A stretch of 64,000 nucleotides of DNA from Eucommia ulmoides (GCA_016647705.1 CM028335.1:2170001-2234000), one strand, 5' to 3'. Numbered from the stretch's first letter, positions 24,251-36,157 are shown. Program-made: numbers and translations. The notes: a model not told the origin generated them from the sequence alone.

Positions 24251-24637
24251 AGTAGATTAATTCTATTTTATTTTTTTTTCTTTGGGTTGAGCTTTTATAT
24301 TCAAACTCTTCCTGTTGGTGTCTCATGTTCTTAGGGATTTGATTCACATAATTTAGAATTAGAAGAATGGATATTTATTTATTTTTGCTGCAATCTTTTT
24401 TGTTCTGGCATAATTTTTTTTTTCTTTTTCGGTTTATGTTTTTCAATTTATGCTCATTTTTTTGCTTGAATTAGTTAAATTTATACTCGTTAAGTTTTAT
24501 ATTTTTATTCAATTAACATTTTTTTTTAATAATTTGGAAATTAGAAATTAAATTAGAATGATTTATCTTTTAAATGTTTTTTAAGATTAAAACAATAACG
24601 ATTTTCAAGTAACTAGAGCACAATTTAAAATATTTAG

Positions 24638-25063
24638 ACCCTCTTTGCTTTCTGCTTCTGTTTTTTAATTTTTGTTCTCGTTCTCAAAATTTTAGGATTA
24701 ATATATAGAAAAACGTTTGGTAAACATATTTTTGTTCTCAAAATTTTAGAATTTATGTAAAAAAAAGGTTTGGCAAATATATTTTTGTTCCTAAAATTAT
24801 GGAATTAGTTTTTGAATTCCTTAAGAATCTTAAAACTAAATAAATATTGATTCTTATTTACTCCTACAAAACTATTCTTATTATCACCCAATGGACCATC
24901 ATATATTTAAAAAAACAGGAAAAAAAAATGTTGAAACCAAATTTCTTATTTCATAATTTCATAACAATAATAGTTACTAAACATGTTTTTCTTTTCGTAA
25001 TATTTCAGAACAGAAACAAAATTTACAATGGAAATAAAAATAGAAAAGCAACCAAATCACCTT
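24638..25063. mobile_element. Foldback MITE between S1FA and the peptide gene
   Basis: gaccctctttgctttctgcttctg at the left pairs with the right end cagaaacaaaa...gcaaccaaatcac. Inner words tttttgttctcaaaattttag and cgtttggtaaacat place it in the same family as 25971-26408 and 53066-53515. Confidence 0.6.
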
Positions 25064-25237
25064 AACGAACAAAATTTGAACAAGTGCTACTTGTCTAGTA
25101 ACAAAGATTTATTTATACATAATTTTTTTTTTCTTTTCTTTTTTTTTTTTAAATAATTATGAAACATCTAGAGAAAAAATAATATAGGCAAGTACTCATT
25201 TGGCATGCATGACTGTTCTTAGTCTCCAAACACAATT

Positions 25238-25649
25238 TCAACCATCCATGACCTGCTTCTTCATCCATTGATTTTCTTCCCCTTTCAAAAAATAAAAATA
25301 AAAATTATAAATTTTTAGAAACAATTTTGATTTGAAAATATAATTTGTGGGTGTTCTTACAATTCGATCTCTTGAAATTTGCGCCGTCGCAGTAGTCCCG
25401 GCGTCGCCGCCGGATTTATCCGGCGGAGGAATCCGAAAGTGGGTCTCCGGACCTCTGTAATCTATATCATATATCCCTGAATCCCTATCTGATTCTCCTG
25501 TACAAAACCCAATTCATCCATATCAATCTATACGTATAGAGAGAGAGAGAGATGTAGAGAGAGAGAGAGAGCTAACCTGTCGAGAAACATGGAACAGAGA
25601 GGAGGAGGAAGATGATAAAAATGGCGGTGAAGTTAGGCTTGAGCTCCAT
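25238..25649 (-). CDS. Candidate secreted peptide precursor (signal peptide plus Asp-Tyr/Pro motif)
   Basis: Exon 1 (25577-25649) begins ATG and encodes a clear signal peptide: MELKPN, a hydrophobic run FTAIFIIFLLLSVP, then CFST. A GTTAGC donor follows. The acceptor TTTTGTACAG leads into exon 2 (25497 downwards), which stays in frame across the phase-1 junction. It encodes a short acidic linker, then DYRGPETHFRIPPPDKSGG and a Thr/Ala-rich tail. The frame reads through to TGA at 25238-25240. Alternatively a donor GTAAGA at 25355-25360 may splice to a short last exon ending a few codons later. Signal peptide, small size and an acidic Asp-Tyr next to a Pro-rich end are the layout of tyrosine-sulfated plant peptide hormones (PSY, CIF, RGF classes), but the core fits none that I can name. 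The intron is rich in GA repeats (25541-25575). It lies tail-to-tail with S1FA. Confidence 0.6.
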
Positions 25650-25799
25650 GGGAGATTAATAAGCTTGCTATCTATGGTGTTTATCTGTTGAAGAACGAGA
25701 GAGAGAGAGAGGAGAGAGAGAGGGGTCATGGAAGAAGTATGGGAGAGGAGTAACGGTTTAAAGCTTCGGGCAAAATCAATGGCGAGGTGTTTTTAAAGG

Positions 25800-25920
25800 G
25801 AAATTAGCCCAAAAATCCCGTCCCATAAAAACATCATTTATGGAGTCCTTAACAGTAATTTTTTTACACATAAAATAATATTTAAAAAATTATTTTTAGA
25901 ATCTTGAGACCTCTCAAAAA
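25800..25920. repeat. Dispersed repeat near the peptide gene promoter
   Basis: Words such as cataaaa-catcattt, acagtaattttttt-acacat and gaatcttgagacctctc recur at about 42345-42475 after RH57. This is a two-copy dispersed sequence of unknown type. Confidence 0.5.
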
Positions 25921-25970
25921 AAATTTCTTAAATTAAAACGTGGATATGATTATCCCGGGTTGGAATAAAG

Positions 25971-26408
25971 GTCGCGTTCGATTAGTATTTCTGTTTTTCT
26001 GTTTCTGTTTCTATTTCTAATAAGCTGAGACTGGGATATAAATTTTATTCTTGTCCTGGTCTATTCTGGGAATAAAAATATGTTTGATAATAATCATTGT
26101 TCTGAAATCGTTTCTTTTAATTTACAAGAACCAAAAAAAAAAAAAAAACACATCTAGTCATAATATTTGATTTTTTTTTTTTTCCATTTAAATATAATAG
26201 CCGACAAAGTGATGGTAATTGCCGATGGGAGTGATGGTGGCATAGGAATCAATATTTGTTTACTTTTTGTATTTTTAAGAAATTCAATTAATATTCTCAA
26301 AATTTTAGGAATAGAAACTTATTTACTAAATATGTTTTTGTACATTAATTCCAAAATTTTAAAAACGAGAACAGAAATAGGGAACAGAAACAGTAACCAA
26401 ACAACACC
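25971..26408. mobile_element. Foldback MITE upstream of the peptide gene
   Basis: The left arm has ttagtatttctgtttttctg and the right arm has gaacagaaacagtaaccaaac. The centre holds gatggtaattgccgatggg/gatggtggc, a degenerate form of the GC-rich centre seen at 53260-53320. The 123-codon frame 26167-26538 runs through the element and is not considered a gene. Confidence 0.65.
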
Positions 26409-28154
26409 AATCATTCCTGGATTAAAAACAATTCTGATTTGGATCGATGATTGGATAATCCCATGTCTCATGTGTGTATTATTTGGAATCGAGGGACATC
26501 TCGTACCAATCTTGGCTCCACTTTATCTTAATTGTTGACTTTTATAATTATATATATATAATTATATATATAATTTGGTCATAATCTCAAATTTTGTAAT
26601 TTACTTTCATTAAATTCATTCAATACAATTTTTTTTTTTGAAATTCAATAATTTTATCAGAAGTACATAGTCACTAACTCACTGTATATAATAAAAAAAA
26701 TATATATAATTTTTTATTTAAAAAAATTACAGTAACTTTTATGTAATACAGTAATTTTGAATTTCTAAAAAAATTATTATAGAGTGTTGATTGCATGAAT
26801 GAAAATTTTAAGTTTGTGAACTGCTAATCGAGAACTCTTTTAATCTTGAATGACTATTTTTCTATTTAAAAATTTAATTTTATCATCATTGTGTCCTGCC
26901 AAACTTATTATTTGTATTTTTTTAGTAAATATATATTTTTTTTATTAATCCGACAATCTCTAACATTGTTGACGGAAATTAGTGTAATTAAAAATTGAAT
27001 ACTTAATTAATCGTAAAAATAAATTAATACGACAAAAATAATTTCAAAGTGAACATTAAGTAAACATGTAAAATTAGTAAATATATATTTAAGAAAATGT
27101 GTGTACGTGCATTAAGCATATGTTATATAGAAATGTAGTGAATATTCACTAAGAATGTATTATACAAATTAAGGATATGATTATGCAAATTTTGTGAATA
27201 TTAACTAAATATAAAACGTACAGTTTGGAATATAACGGTTTAGTAAACTTTAACTATAAATTCACAAGTTTATTGAATTAATGAACAAATGATGAAGTAA
27301 ATCGAGATTAGAGTCGAACTCTCTGCCCTCAAAGCAATTTTAAGTCCTGACACTGGTGTTAATGGTTGAATAAACGTTTATATCCCAAAATACAACAATC
27401 TCGAATTTTCGATACAACAATCGGAACAAAAAATTCAAGTGAATCGAACTTACGTTTAAACTCACGCAGATAAACTTTTTATATGTTAGTGTTGTGTTTT
27501 CATAAAGTTTATAGAATTAATAGTGTAATTTATTCAGTGCTATTGCAGTGATTAAAATAATTGCCATCATATTTAACCCTGCGAACAGAAACGTTCAGTC
27601 GCACTGATTCGCAATAACCAACAGATGTAATGTTTGTTCATTTTATATATTTTTGCCCTCAATAATACACTGATGGGTCAGGATCCGACCCTAATCTGAC
27701 TAATTGAGAATTAAAATCTCATTCACAAATCAATTGGATTGCTCTTCTATTTTAATTTTCAATCAATTTTAAGTGGGTATTTTGAGAATTAAAATCTTAT
27801 TTATAATTTAATAATTTTTGGCATGTAAAATAATTAATTAATTTAGAGACATTTAAAATACTTAATTTATGGAAAATTAGAGAAATGCCAATTTTTATCA
27901 ATAAAATTAAAATGGGTCACTACTTACAAGTTTATATTGTGAAAACAATATCTATATATTTATTATTTAAGATAAATTCAAATACATATTCTTTCACTAC
28001 ATCAACATCAACATAATAAATAGAGGGATGCAAATGTTACTGTTCAAAAACAATGTTAATAGCAACATAATAAGTGAGGGATTCAAATATTACTGTACAA
28101 CAATAATGTCAATAATAATATAATGAATGAAGAGATGTAAATGTTGCTGTACAG
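26409..28154. other. AT-rich intergenic DNA, nothing recognised
   Basis: About 1.7 kb of low-complexity AT-rich sequence with short TA tracts. No open frame, RNA gene or transposon terminus was seen on either strand. Confidence 0.5.
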
Positions 28155-28739
28155 TAGGCCCCGTTTGGTAACCGTTTCCATTTCAGAAATTCTCATCCCA
28201 TTCCCAGATTTTTGGGAATTCTGTTTGGGAATAGCGTTTAGTAATTTTTGTTTCCGTTTCCATTTCATTTCCATTTGAGAATTGTGTCAATTTTTTTCTT
28301 AAGAAATGAGAAACAAAAAAAAGTTGTTTTTCATTATTTCAATTCTATTCCTAAAACACATGGTCATTGTTCACCCGCAGGCCGACCACCTTCGGCTGCC
28401 GTCTGCTGGCGCCGGCCATCTTTGGCGACTGTCGCCGGTCACCGTCCGCCCGCCGGCCACTGTCACCCACCCGCATTGCTGTCCGGCCGTCGCCGGTGGG
28501 CGCCATTGCCTTCCGGCCGTCGCCAGCGCCACTGCCATCAGGCCAAAAGAAAAAAAAAAAAGATTTTAGGATAAAATCGTTACCATACACAATTCTCTTC
28601 CTAAAACAAAACAAAAAAAAAATTATCATTATCAAATGCAATTCTATTCCCAAGAAGAAAACAAAATTCTCATCCCATCCCATCCCATTCTCATCCCACT
28701 GCTGGAATGAAAACAGAAACGGTTACCAAACACTACCTA
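28155..28739. mobile_element. 585-bp foldback MITE with GC-rich core, 5' of importin alpha-9
   Basis: The ends share GTTTGGTAACCGTTTC and its inverse GAAACGGTTACCAAAC. The arms also pair through tctcatccca and similar words. The core (about 28375-28545) is sharply GC-rich, with repeated GCCGGCCAC and GTCGCCGGT words in AT-rich surroundings. Open frames on both strands (28248-28846) come from this core and overlap each other; none is supported. The right end is about 320 bp from the importin ATG. Confidence 0.8.
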
Positions 28740-29062
28740 AATATTTGTATTCGTCTTGGGATACAGATATCCGAGCATCCAAACACGGGTTGAACATTTT
28801 GGGTAAACGAAACGAGGAATCAAATTTCCCCCTTTTCCAGTATTGAGTGCGCGCGCCAGGCGCAGGGATCATTGCAATTTCAACCCAGCTTTTTCAATCA
28901 GTTGGAAAACCCATCATCATAATCATCAATTTTTTCTGAGATTACATTTAAGATTCGTATCTTTTGATTCTTCAATCGGAAAACCCTCCGTCCGGCGTCC
29001 ATTTCATCGCCGGAAGTGTATCGAAGTGTCTCTCTCGAGTTCTCTCTGTTTGGTGCTCAGCA

Positions 29063-32000
29063 ATGGCGGACGAAAGCCCAGCTTCCCACAAAAGAGACCC
29101 CATCAAGTCTTCGGGTCTCTCTCTATCTCTCTCTCTAAAACGCATATTTCTCTCTCTAAGGACACACGAGTTTGTGTTTGGGGATTTTTTTTTTTTTGGG
29201 TTTTGGTGTTACCGGCTAGTTTACGCGCAATTTGACTAAATCTTACCGGGCGATCTTAAGGGCATACTCCTCCACGTTGGCCTGGTATACTAATACCTCT
29301 TGTGTGGTTTGTGTCTGTGGATTTGCTGCAACCATTATTTATGAATAAATTGTACTGAAATTAAGCTTGAAGATTTTCCTGCTTATTGTGTTACTATGTT
29401 CTTCAATTTTTTGTCCTTTCAAGTGCATAGAGGATTAGGGTTTATTTCTTGCAGTATGACTTAGAACACATTCTTGACATTCCTGCAAATCAAATGCATA
29501 GAGGATTAGGGTTTAGGGATAGTTGGCGATTAGTCCTAAATGATGGGTGTAATTTTTTATTAGTCCCATTTGAAACATAAGTTTTTATTTAAAACCTTAA
29601 ATTGGTTTTTGATGCGTATTAGTCCGGTATGTGCTCACGCATATATAATATTAGTTACATGTATCTGTATAATATTTGTTACATCTAAGAAATATTTTAC
29701 AGACATATTAGATACATGTAATTATGAGAGAGCAGCCCGTGTAGTGGGCCTTTCGCCTTTTCTTAATGCGCGGAACTAAAACACAAGTTGTAATTACTTA
29801 TGGAACTTTTTTAAAATTAGGGGTAAAATAAGGGACTTGCTACAGGAGCACCCTAGGGTTTATTTCTTGCAGTCATGCTTAATTGCTCGAGTGAATGTGT
29901 GAAGTTTACTTCACTGAAGCTTCGTGGTAAACTGAAATGCTACATTATCACACAGAATCATAGATGCACCGAATCATGACTCTCATGTTTTACTTCAATA
30001 TATATATATATATTTTCAGTTGGAGATACTGCTGGGCATAGGAGACGGCAGCAAGCAGTGACCGTGGCAAAGGAAAGAAGAGAAGCATTGGTGAGAACGA
30101 AACGTTTATGCAGAGTGGGAGTCAGCGGTGAAAGTGATATTCCCGATGATAGTGATATGGTGATCGAAGAAGAACCATCAATTTTGGAGGCTCAGATTAC
30201 TTCTACTGTCGAACAATTAAAGTTTGCCGTTACATATCAGTATGTATCAATCTCTTATGATTTGCGGTAGATACAAAAAAAGTTGCATGAGTGGTTTGAA
30301 CAGTTTGTTAGTGTCTCAGAGATATGGTCTCTAATTCGATTCTCATATAAATAGTCCGATTCCGTGTTATTTATTGATTTTACGCGTATTGCTCTACTTC
30401 TCGGGATTCTAAGATCAGGTTTATGCATGATTTGCATCTTTGTGCTTGATGGGAATTAATTTTTAGTGATGTTACAGGCTGCCTTTCCCAAGTCTCCCTC
30501 ATAAATTACTAATGGCTTACTTATTGTATGAAAATCAGGGGGAAAGGTGCAATGCAGAAAAAGGTAGATGCTCTTCGTGAATTAAGGCGCTTGCTGTCGA
30601 GGTCTGAATTTCCTCCAGTTGAAGCTGCTCTTAAAGCTGGAGTGTTGCCTCTGCTTGTGCAGTGCCTTTCGTTTGGCTCACCTGATGAACAGGTTCGAAG
30701 AATTTGGTTTACTTTCTTCAATTTTTCGTTTCGAGGGTTCTAGGGTTTAGGATTTAGGGTTCAGTGCCATTATTTGTTTCTATATGTCCATCATTTTTTG
30801 AGCATGCTATTTTACTTGAATCGATATGGTGCTCTATTGTTGTCTATTGAGTGCTGAATGTAAAATTTGTGATTGTCTTGTAAAATGGAAACAAATAGTT
30901 GTCTGATACAGTTTCTTCTCGGGTTTACTCAACTGCAGTTGCTCGAGGCAGCTTGGTGCCTTACAAACATAGCAGCCGGAAAACCAGAAGAAACAAAAGC
31001 TCTATTGCCTGCATTACCGCTGCTTATTGCTCATCTTGGAGGTTAGTGGTGGATTCTGTACTGTATACTTGTTTCAAGAACGTTCACTTCTTTTTGTTTC
31101 TGTTGAAATGTTTGCCTGAATAGTTACTCATCTCAGGGTTCCTATATATCATTCTGTTTACTCTCAATAAAACATGTTTGTATATATATATATATATATA
31201 ATATATGTGTGTGTATATATATATATATATCGCTTATAGCTGTTACCTTAGAAAACCAATATGGTTCGGTCAAATACTTCTTCCTAAGTTTCCCTGTTGT
31301 AGTGCAAAAGCAGTTCAGACTTAAAACTAGCTAGTCATATCTTCAGCTCAGTTCAGTGATGCTCTCTTAAGCTGATTGTAACGTGTCCGAGTAGTTTGTA
31401 TGCTTCGATATTTTTTTTTTCGATGCAGGAGTCTAGGATCAAACAATTTGAAGACATTAGAATGAGGAAAGAGTGAATAAAAAAAAAAATATAGGCAGGA
31501 AGAAGCAACAGCATACAAGGAGTATCACACCGACAGAGAATATAAGACCGATGTTGAATTTCTTTTATGACCTTTAACCTGAATGTGCAGAGAAGAGTTC
31601 CTTGCCTGTTGCCGAGCAGTGTGCATGGGCATTGGGTAATGTTGCCGGTGAAGGAGAAGAGTTAAGAAATGTTCTGCTATTGCAAGGAGCCTTACCACCT
31701 CTTGCGAGAATGATGCTGCCAAACAAAGGTTCAACCGTGAGAACGGCTGCTTGGGCATTGTCAAACCTAATTAAGGTCTTAAACTCCTCATACACGATAG
31801 AAACAATCTCAAACTATTTTTTTATGGTGCTTAAAAATTTCCAAGTTTAGAATTGAAAAAGGGTCTTAAAGTCACATTTTACCCTGTTTGAAGAACGTGT
31901 TTTTTTTTTTTTTTGAGTTTTTTGCACTTTGCACACCGAAAGTTTCAGAAAAATCCCACTTTAGTCTTTGTCTTTTCAATTTGAATACATAAACCCTGAA

Positions 32001-35000
32001 GTTTCAGGGAAAACCCACTTTAGTCCCTATCTTTTAAATTTGAATACATAAACCTTGAAGTATCAAAATCGTGTTAAGTCAGTTCTTCTGTCATTTTGTG
32101 TGATGGGACTCATCCACGTGGATGATTCAGTGTCTGATACATGTTCGATTTCCGTTATAAAAAAATAACGGAGTTATCGATTTGGACCGACTTGACACGA
32201 TTTGGACTGACTTGACATGATTTGGATACTTCAAGGTTTAATATGTTTAAACTGAAAGTATGGGGGCTAAAGTGGGATTTCTTCAAAACTTCAGGGGAGG
32301 CAAAGTGCAAAACATCTTTTTTTTTTTTTTTATAACTAAAAGATATTATTCTGCTTTGAATTTCAGCCTTATTCACTACATTTTAATATTAACTTCATTT
32401 TGTGATTAGTTCGTTTTTTCTAAAAATAAGAATCCATAAATGTTGAATTAGGGGCCAAATCCCAAAGCTGCAACCGAACTCATTAAGATCGATGGGGTAC
32501 TTGATGCAATTCAAAGGCACTTGAAGAAAGGGTACGTCTACTTGTTTATCGATTTGTAGACGTTCAAAATTCGGTATCTAATCCAATCACGCCATTTGGT
32601 TATCTAGCTAGTTTGTTATGCCTAATCAAATTACTGGTATCAAACCAGAGATGAGGAGTTGGCTACCGAAGTAGCATGGGTGGTTGTTTACATCTCTGCC
32701 CTTTCGAATTTTGCTACCGGTATTTTGGTGAAGAGCCAAGTTCTTCCGCTACTTGTGGAGAGATTGGCGACGTCTAGTAGCTTGCAGTTGCTCATTCCGG
32801 TAATACAAAAAACTTTCAAATTGACTTCTAATGTACATAAATTGCTTCTAACGAGTTATATGTAATTCATTATATATATACTTCCCGTATAGGTGTTGAG
32901 AAGTTTGGGTAATCTTGTGGCTGGTGATGCTAATACTACAAATGTTGTTCTAGTTGCTGGACAAGAAATCACAGGCAAGTTTCTTAGGGCCTGTTTGTTT
33001 GTCTAAATTATCCTATTTGATTTGTATATATCTTCATTTACCTATTGATTTAATCAAATTTACAAATTGTTCGTTTTAACAAACATTTTAATTTAATTTA
33101 TTAAGTGTATACTTTACTCCGACAAGAGGGGTAGCCTTGGGTACAATGGTAAGCTTGCTCCATTGGTACCTGGAGGTCTCGGGTTCAAATTTTGGAAACT
33201 GTCTTTCTGTATGTAGGGGTGAGGCCCCGTACATCTGATCTTCCCCAGACTCTGTAATGGAGGGAGCTTTCGTGTACTGGGCTGCCTTATATACTTTTAC
33301 TCTGACAAAACGTGAAAGCATCATCTAAACTAGAACTAAAATGATAAATTAATTGTTTTTAATTTTTTACAACCAAACACCGAACTATAACATGTCATGA
33401 ATTAACGAATTGAATGACAACCAAACAGGCCCTTACGTTCTACTTCTGAAATCGAACATCAGCTTCTTCTAATCTCAGATTTTGTTTTACAACATTACAG
33501 ATACAGTGATAACAGCATTGGTTGGTTGTCTGAAAAGCGAACACCGTGTCCTAAAAAAGGTACATTTTTTTTACTACAATGTTATTAAGCTTTATCACAC
33601 GTTCTTAAACTTGAAGCTCGATAAAAAAAAAGGTACATTTTTTTTTACTACAATGATATAAAGCTTGATCACACGCTCTTAAACTTCAAGCTCGTTCAAA
33701 AAAATTTGTGTAGGAAAGTGCGTGGGTGCTATCAAACTTGGCCGCTGGCTCTGTTGAACACAAGCGGTTAGTTTATTCAAGCGAGGCAGTACCTTGTTTA
33801 TTACACCTACTTTTGACGTCACCGTTTGACACAAGGAAGGAAGCAGCATACACTCTAGGTAATCTCTGTGTTGCCCACCCTGAAGGCGGTGGAAGGCCCG
33901 ATTTGATTCTTGATCACCTTGTTTCACTTGTTGAAAGGGGATGCCTTCCTGGCTTTATCAATTTGGTCAAGTCTGCTGATATTGAGGCTGCAAGGCTTGG
34001 ACTTCAGTTCTTGGAACTGGTAAGTTAAGTTAATGTCTGTTTTTCTGGTTCTGCTTTTGAAAAAATAGGACGAGAATTATGTTTATGTTCTCAATAGTTC
34101 TGAGAACAGAAAATTCTTAAATTGTTTCGTAATTTATGAGAATAAAATCAAAGAAACACGTTTGGTTACAAAATTAGTTCTGTAACCAGGTTTGAAGGGA
34201 CCCTTGAAATTTTTAAAAATCCCGATCTTGTCCCTTCCAGTCAGAATAAGTAGAGAATATTTTTGGGGGAAGGAATGGAAATATATTTTTTTTTAATTTC
34301 TCAAAATCTCAAGAATTTTGGGATCACTCCAAAAATTCTGTTCTTGAATATGATAGATTACTGCCAAACTTATGGTCTGTTTGGATTTAGGGAAGTAGGA
34401 GTAGGGTTTAGGAGGGAAGATTTGGGAGGAAAGTGAATTCTTCCAAATTGGAAGTATTTATTTTTTACTTCCAAATTTTCCCTATTTTACCCTTGTTTAA
34501 TTTATTTTATTGAATCATATTTATGAATATGTTATATGTATAAAGGGTATAATAGTCATATAAAAAGTCAATTCCTCTCGAGTCTCGAGGGGAGGAGCTA
34601 TGAAGGGCCTCGAGGGGATGAAATTTTTCACTATTACCCCTAAATTTTTAGAAAAAAATCAAATAAAAATATTTTTTGGATCTGCCGCTGCCCTTCATCC
34701 AAACACAACGAAGGAAAGACAATTTCCCTCTACTTTCCTCCCCTCCATTCAAACGCACCGTTATGGTCTGTTTGATATTTGATGAAACTTTTATTTTCCA
34801 TTTGGATGAGGTATTTGAAGAAACTGTTTCATTTCGAGAAGGGAGTTGTAAAATTGAGTGAATAAAAATTGAAGAAATTGGGGTTTTTTTTTTTAGGTTA
34901 TGAGGGGAATGCCAAACGGGGACGGTCCGAAGCTTGTGGAGAGAGAAGACGGGATTGACGCCATGGAAAGATTTCAATTTCACGAAAACGTAGAGCTCAG

Positions 35001-35064
35001 AGACATGGCTAATGAGTTGGTCGATCGGTACTTTGGCGTGGACTACGGCCTCAATGAGGAGTAG
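29063..35064 (+). CDS. IMPA9: Importin subunit alpha-9
   Basis: Eleven coding exons: 29063-29114, 30020-30239, 30539-30692, 30939-31041, 31591-31775, 32452-32531, 32649-32799, 32893-32974, 33501-33559, 33714-34019, 34897-35064. Phases agree at every junction and give 519 residues, the usual size. Importin alpha carries proteins with basic nuclear localisation signals to importin beta for passage through nuclear pores. An N-terminal importin-beta-binding segment (about residues 22-50, basic, RRRQQAVTVAKERREALVRTK) is followed by armadillo repeats. These show typical signatures, AAWCLTNIAAG, EQCAWALGNVAGEG, AAWALSNLIKG and SAWVLSNLAAGS, with the conserved Trp/Asn pairs of the NLS groove. Intron 8 has a GC donor (ACAG|GCAAGT). 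Introns carry foldback elements and a SINE. Sequence and divergence from canonical alpha importins fit the plant IMPA-9 branch. Confidence 0.97.
31921..32313. mobile_element. Foldback element in IMPA9 intron 5
   Basis: tttgcactttgcacacc and ggcaaagtgcaaaac are inverted ends, and further inverted words such as cccactttag/ctaaagtggg lie inside. The left arm has duplicated a block of about 70 bp (the sequence with aagtttcag...cccactttag occurs twice in tandem). Between IMPA9 exons 4 and 5 there is also a TA/TG microsatellite (31180-31230). Confidence 0.7.
33000..33432. mobile_element. Foldback element in IMPA9 intron 8, host of a SINE
   Basis: gggcctgtttgtttgtctaa and gacaaccaaacaggccctta are inverted ends. 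Internal words match 22163-22490 and 41195-41835. It is interrupted by the SINE at 33126-33289. Confidence 0.75.
33126..33289 (+). mobile_element. Au-type tRNA-derived SINE nested in a foldback element
   Basis: It has the order of plant Au SINEs: a tRNA-like head with agccttgggtacaatggtaa, ctccattggtacctgg and the B-box-like cgggttcaaat; a middle gtaggggtgaggccccgtac; and a tail ending gtactgggctgcctta. Imperfect duplications tatactttactccgacaa (33108-33125) and tatacttttactctgacaa (33290-33308) flank it. RNA polymerase III promoter boxes are degenerate. Confidence 0.85.
34027..34373. repeat. Degenerate foldback MITE in IMPA9 intron 10
   Basis: tgtctgtttttctggttctg at the left, inner words gagaattatg, gtttggttacaaaattag, and a right part with ccaaaaattctgttctt mark a decayed member of the family seen at 25971-26408 and 53066-53515. 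Confidence 0.5.
34374..34764. mobile_element. Second foldback element in IMPA9 intron 10
   Basis: ggtctgtttggatttaggga and catccaaac...ccattcaaacgcacc are inverted, and aggaggga/tcctcccctcc-like arms pair. It sits directly beside the preceding element. The predicted frames 34648-35088 are not genes. Confidence 0.6.
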
Positions 35065-35422
35065 CAAAGAAACACAGAAGCGATTCATTGGCCCGGCCTG
35101 AATGGTGGCCGGACTTGTGTCTTGTATCCCTTGTATGCATCATATCGAACTAACATTTTAGTCGAACTTAACGACCTCTTTTTTTTTGGGGGGGGAGAGT
35201 AAATATTCGTTACGATTCTGACGTGGTGTTACGCTGTTTTTTGATTGGAGAGTGACACCACGTCAGAGATTTGTAGTTGTTTTAATGAAATATTTACTCT
35301 TTTGTAGTTTGTAGTTGCTTGTGAAATGGACTTTGAACATTGCTAACTATTTCAAGGTTCAAAGGGTGATTTTTTTTTTTTTAATTATTATTATTTGATT
35401 TTTTTTGGGTCGATTTAGTTGT

Positions 35423-35770
35423 TTAGGTGGCGTTTAGTTTTTCCTTTTCTGTTTCTACTTCCAATAAGCTAAGACGAGATTCTGTTTTCGTTCCGGAGTT
35501 TTTGGAATAGAAACATGTTTGGTAACAACTGTTGTTCTAAAATTGTTTCTTTTAATTTATGAGAATAGAAATAAAGAAATATGTTTGGTTACAATATTTT
35601 TTTTTCTCTTTAAATGTATGACAATAAATATACATATTTCTTAGTCAGTGTAATGGTAGTAGCCAGCAATATAGTGATGGTCGGCGAGACAGTAGTAGAA
35701 ACAGTTTTGTGAGGGTGAATTGGATTTAATATTTTTTTTTTATTTCTCAGTTTCTTAAGAATTTAGGAAA
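35423..35770. mobile_element. Foldback MITE fragment downstream of IMPA9
   Basis: ggtggcgtttagtttttcc, ttctgtttctacttccaataagct, aatagaaacatgtttggtaac and a central gatggtcggcgagacagtag match the 53066-53515 family. The right arm is truncated. The following 35771-36157 is AT-rich with nothing recognised. Confidence 0.6.
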
Positions 35771-36157
35771 TACTCTCAAAATAAATTGTTAATTTTATTT
35801 TATTTGGGTTGGATTATTTTTTTAATTTTATTTTATTAATTAAGTTATAATTTAATTTAAAATAATTTATATTTATATTTGTTTGATTAATTTAATTTGA
35901 TGCATATGAATTTCGAATCTAATTATTAAAAAAATTAGAAAATAATTTAAAATTTAATTTTAATACAAATATATTATAAAAATAACACATAATTTTGAAT
36001 ATGACTTCAAAGTCTGCAAAAAAATACTTATTAGGAGGGACAGTCACAAATCCCAAACGAGAATAGTCTCACACCCAAAGGGTGTGGAGATAGTCGTGAG
36101 AACCAAAAATAAATAAATAAAATTTTGAAAACAAGTATTGAATTACTCACTCTAAAT

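Noticed and set aside
26167-26538. 123-codon frame
   Set aside because: It lies across a foldback MITE and its flank; the residues are those expected from AT-rich DNA.
28248-28846. Several overlapping frames on both strands (up to 159 codons) rich in Arg, Pro and Ala
   Set aside because: They are created by the GC-rich core of a foldback element; frames on both strands overlap and none continues into the importin gene.
33126-33289. Possible tRNA gene because of the gggttcaaat B-box
   Set aside because: The sequence cannot fold into a cloverleaf with an acceptor stem and continues into a SINE body with target duplications.
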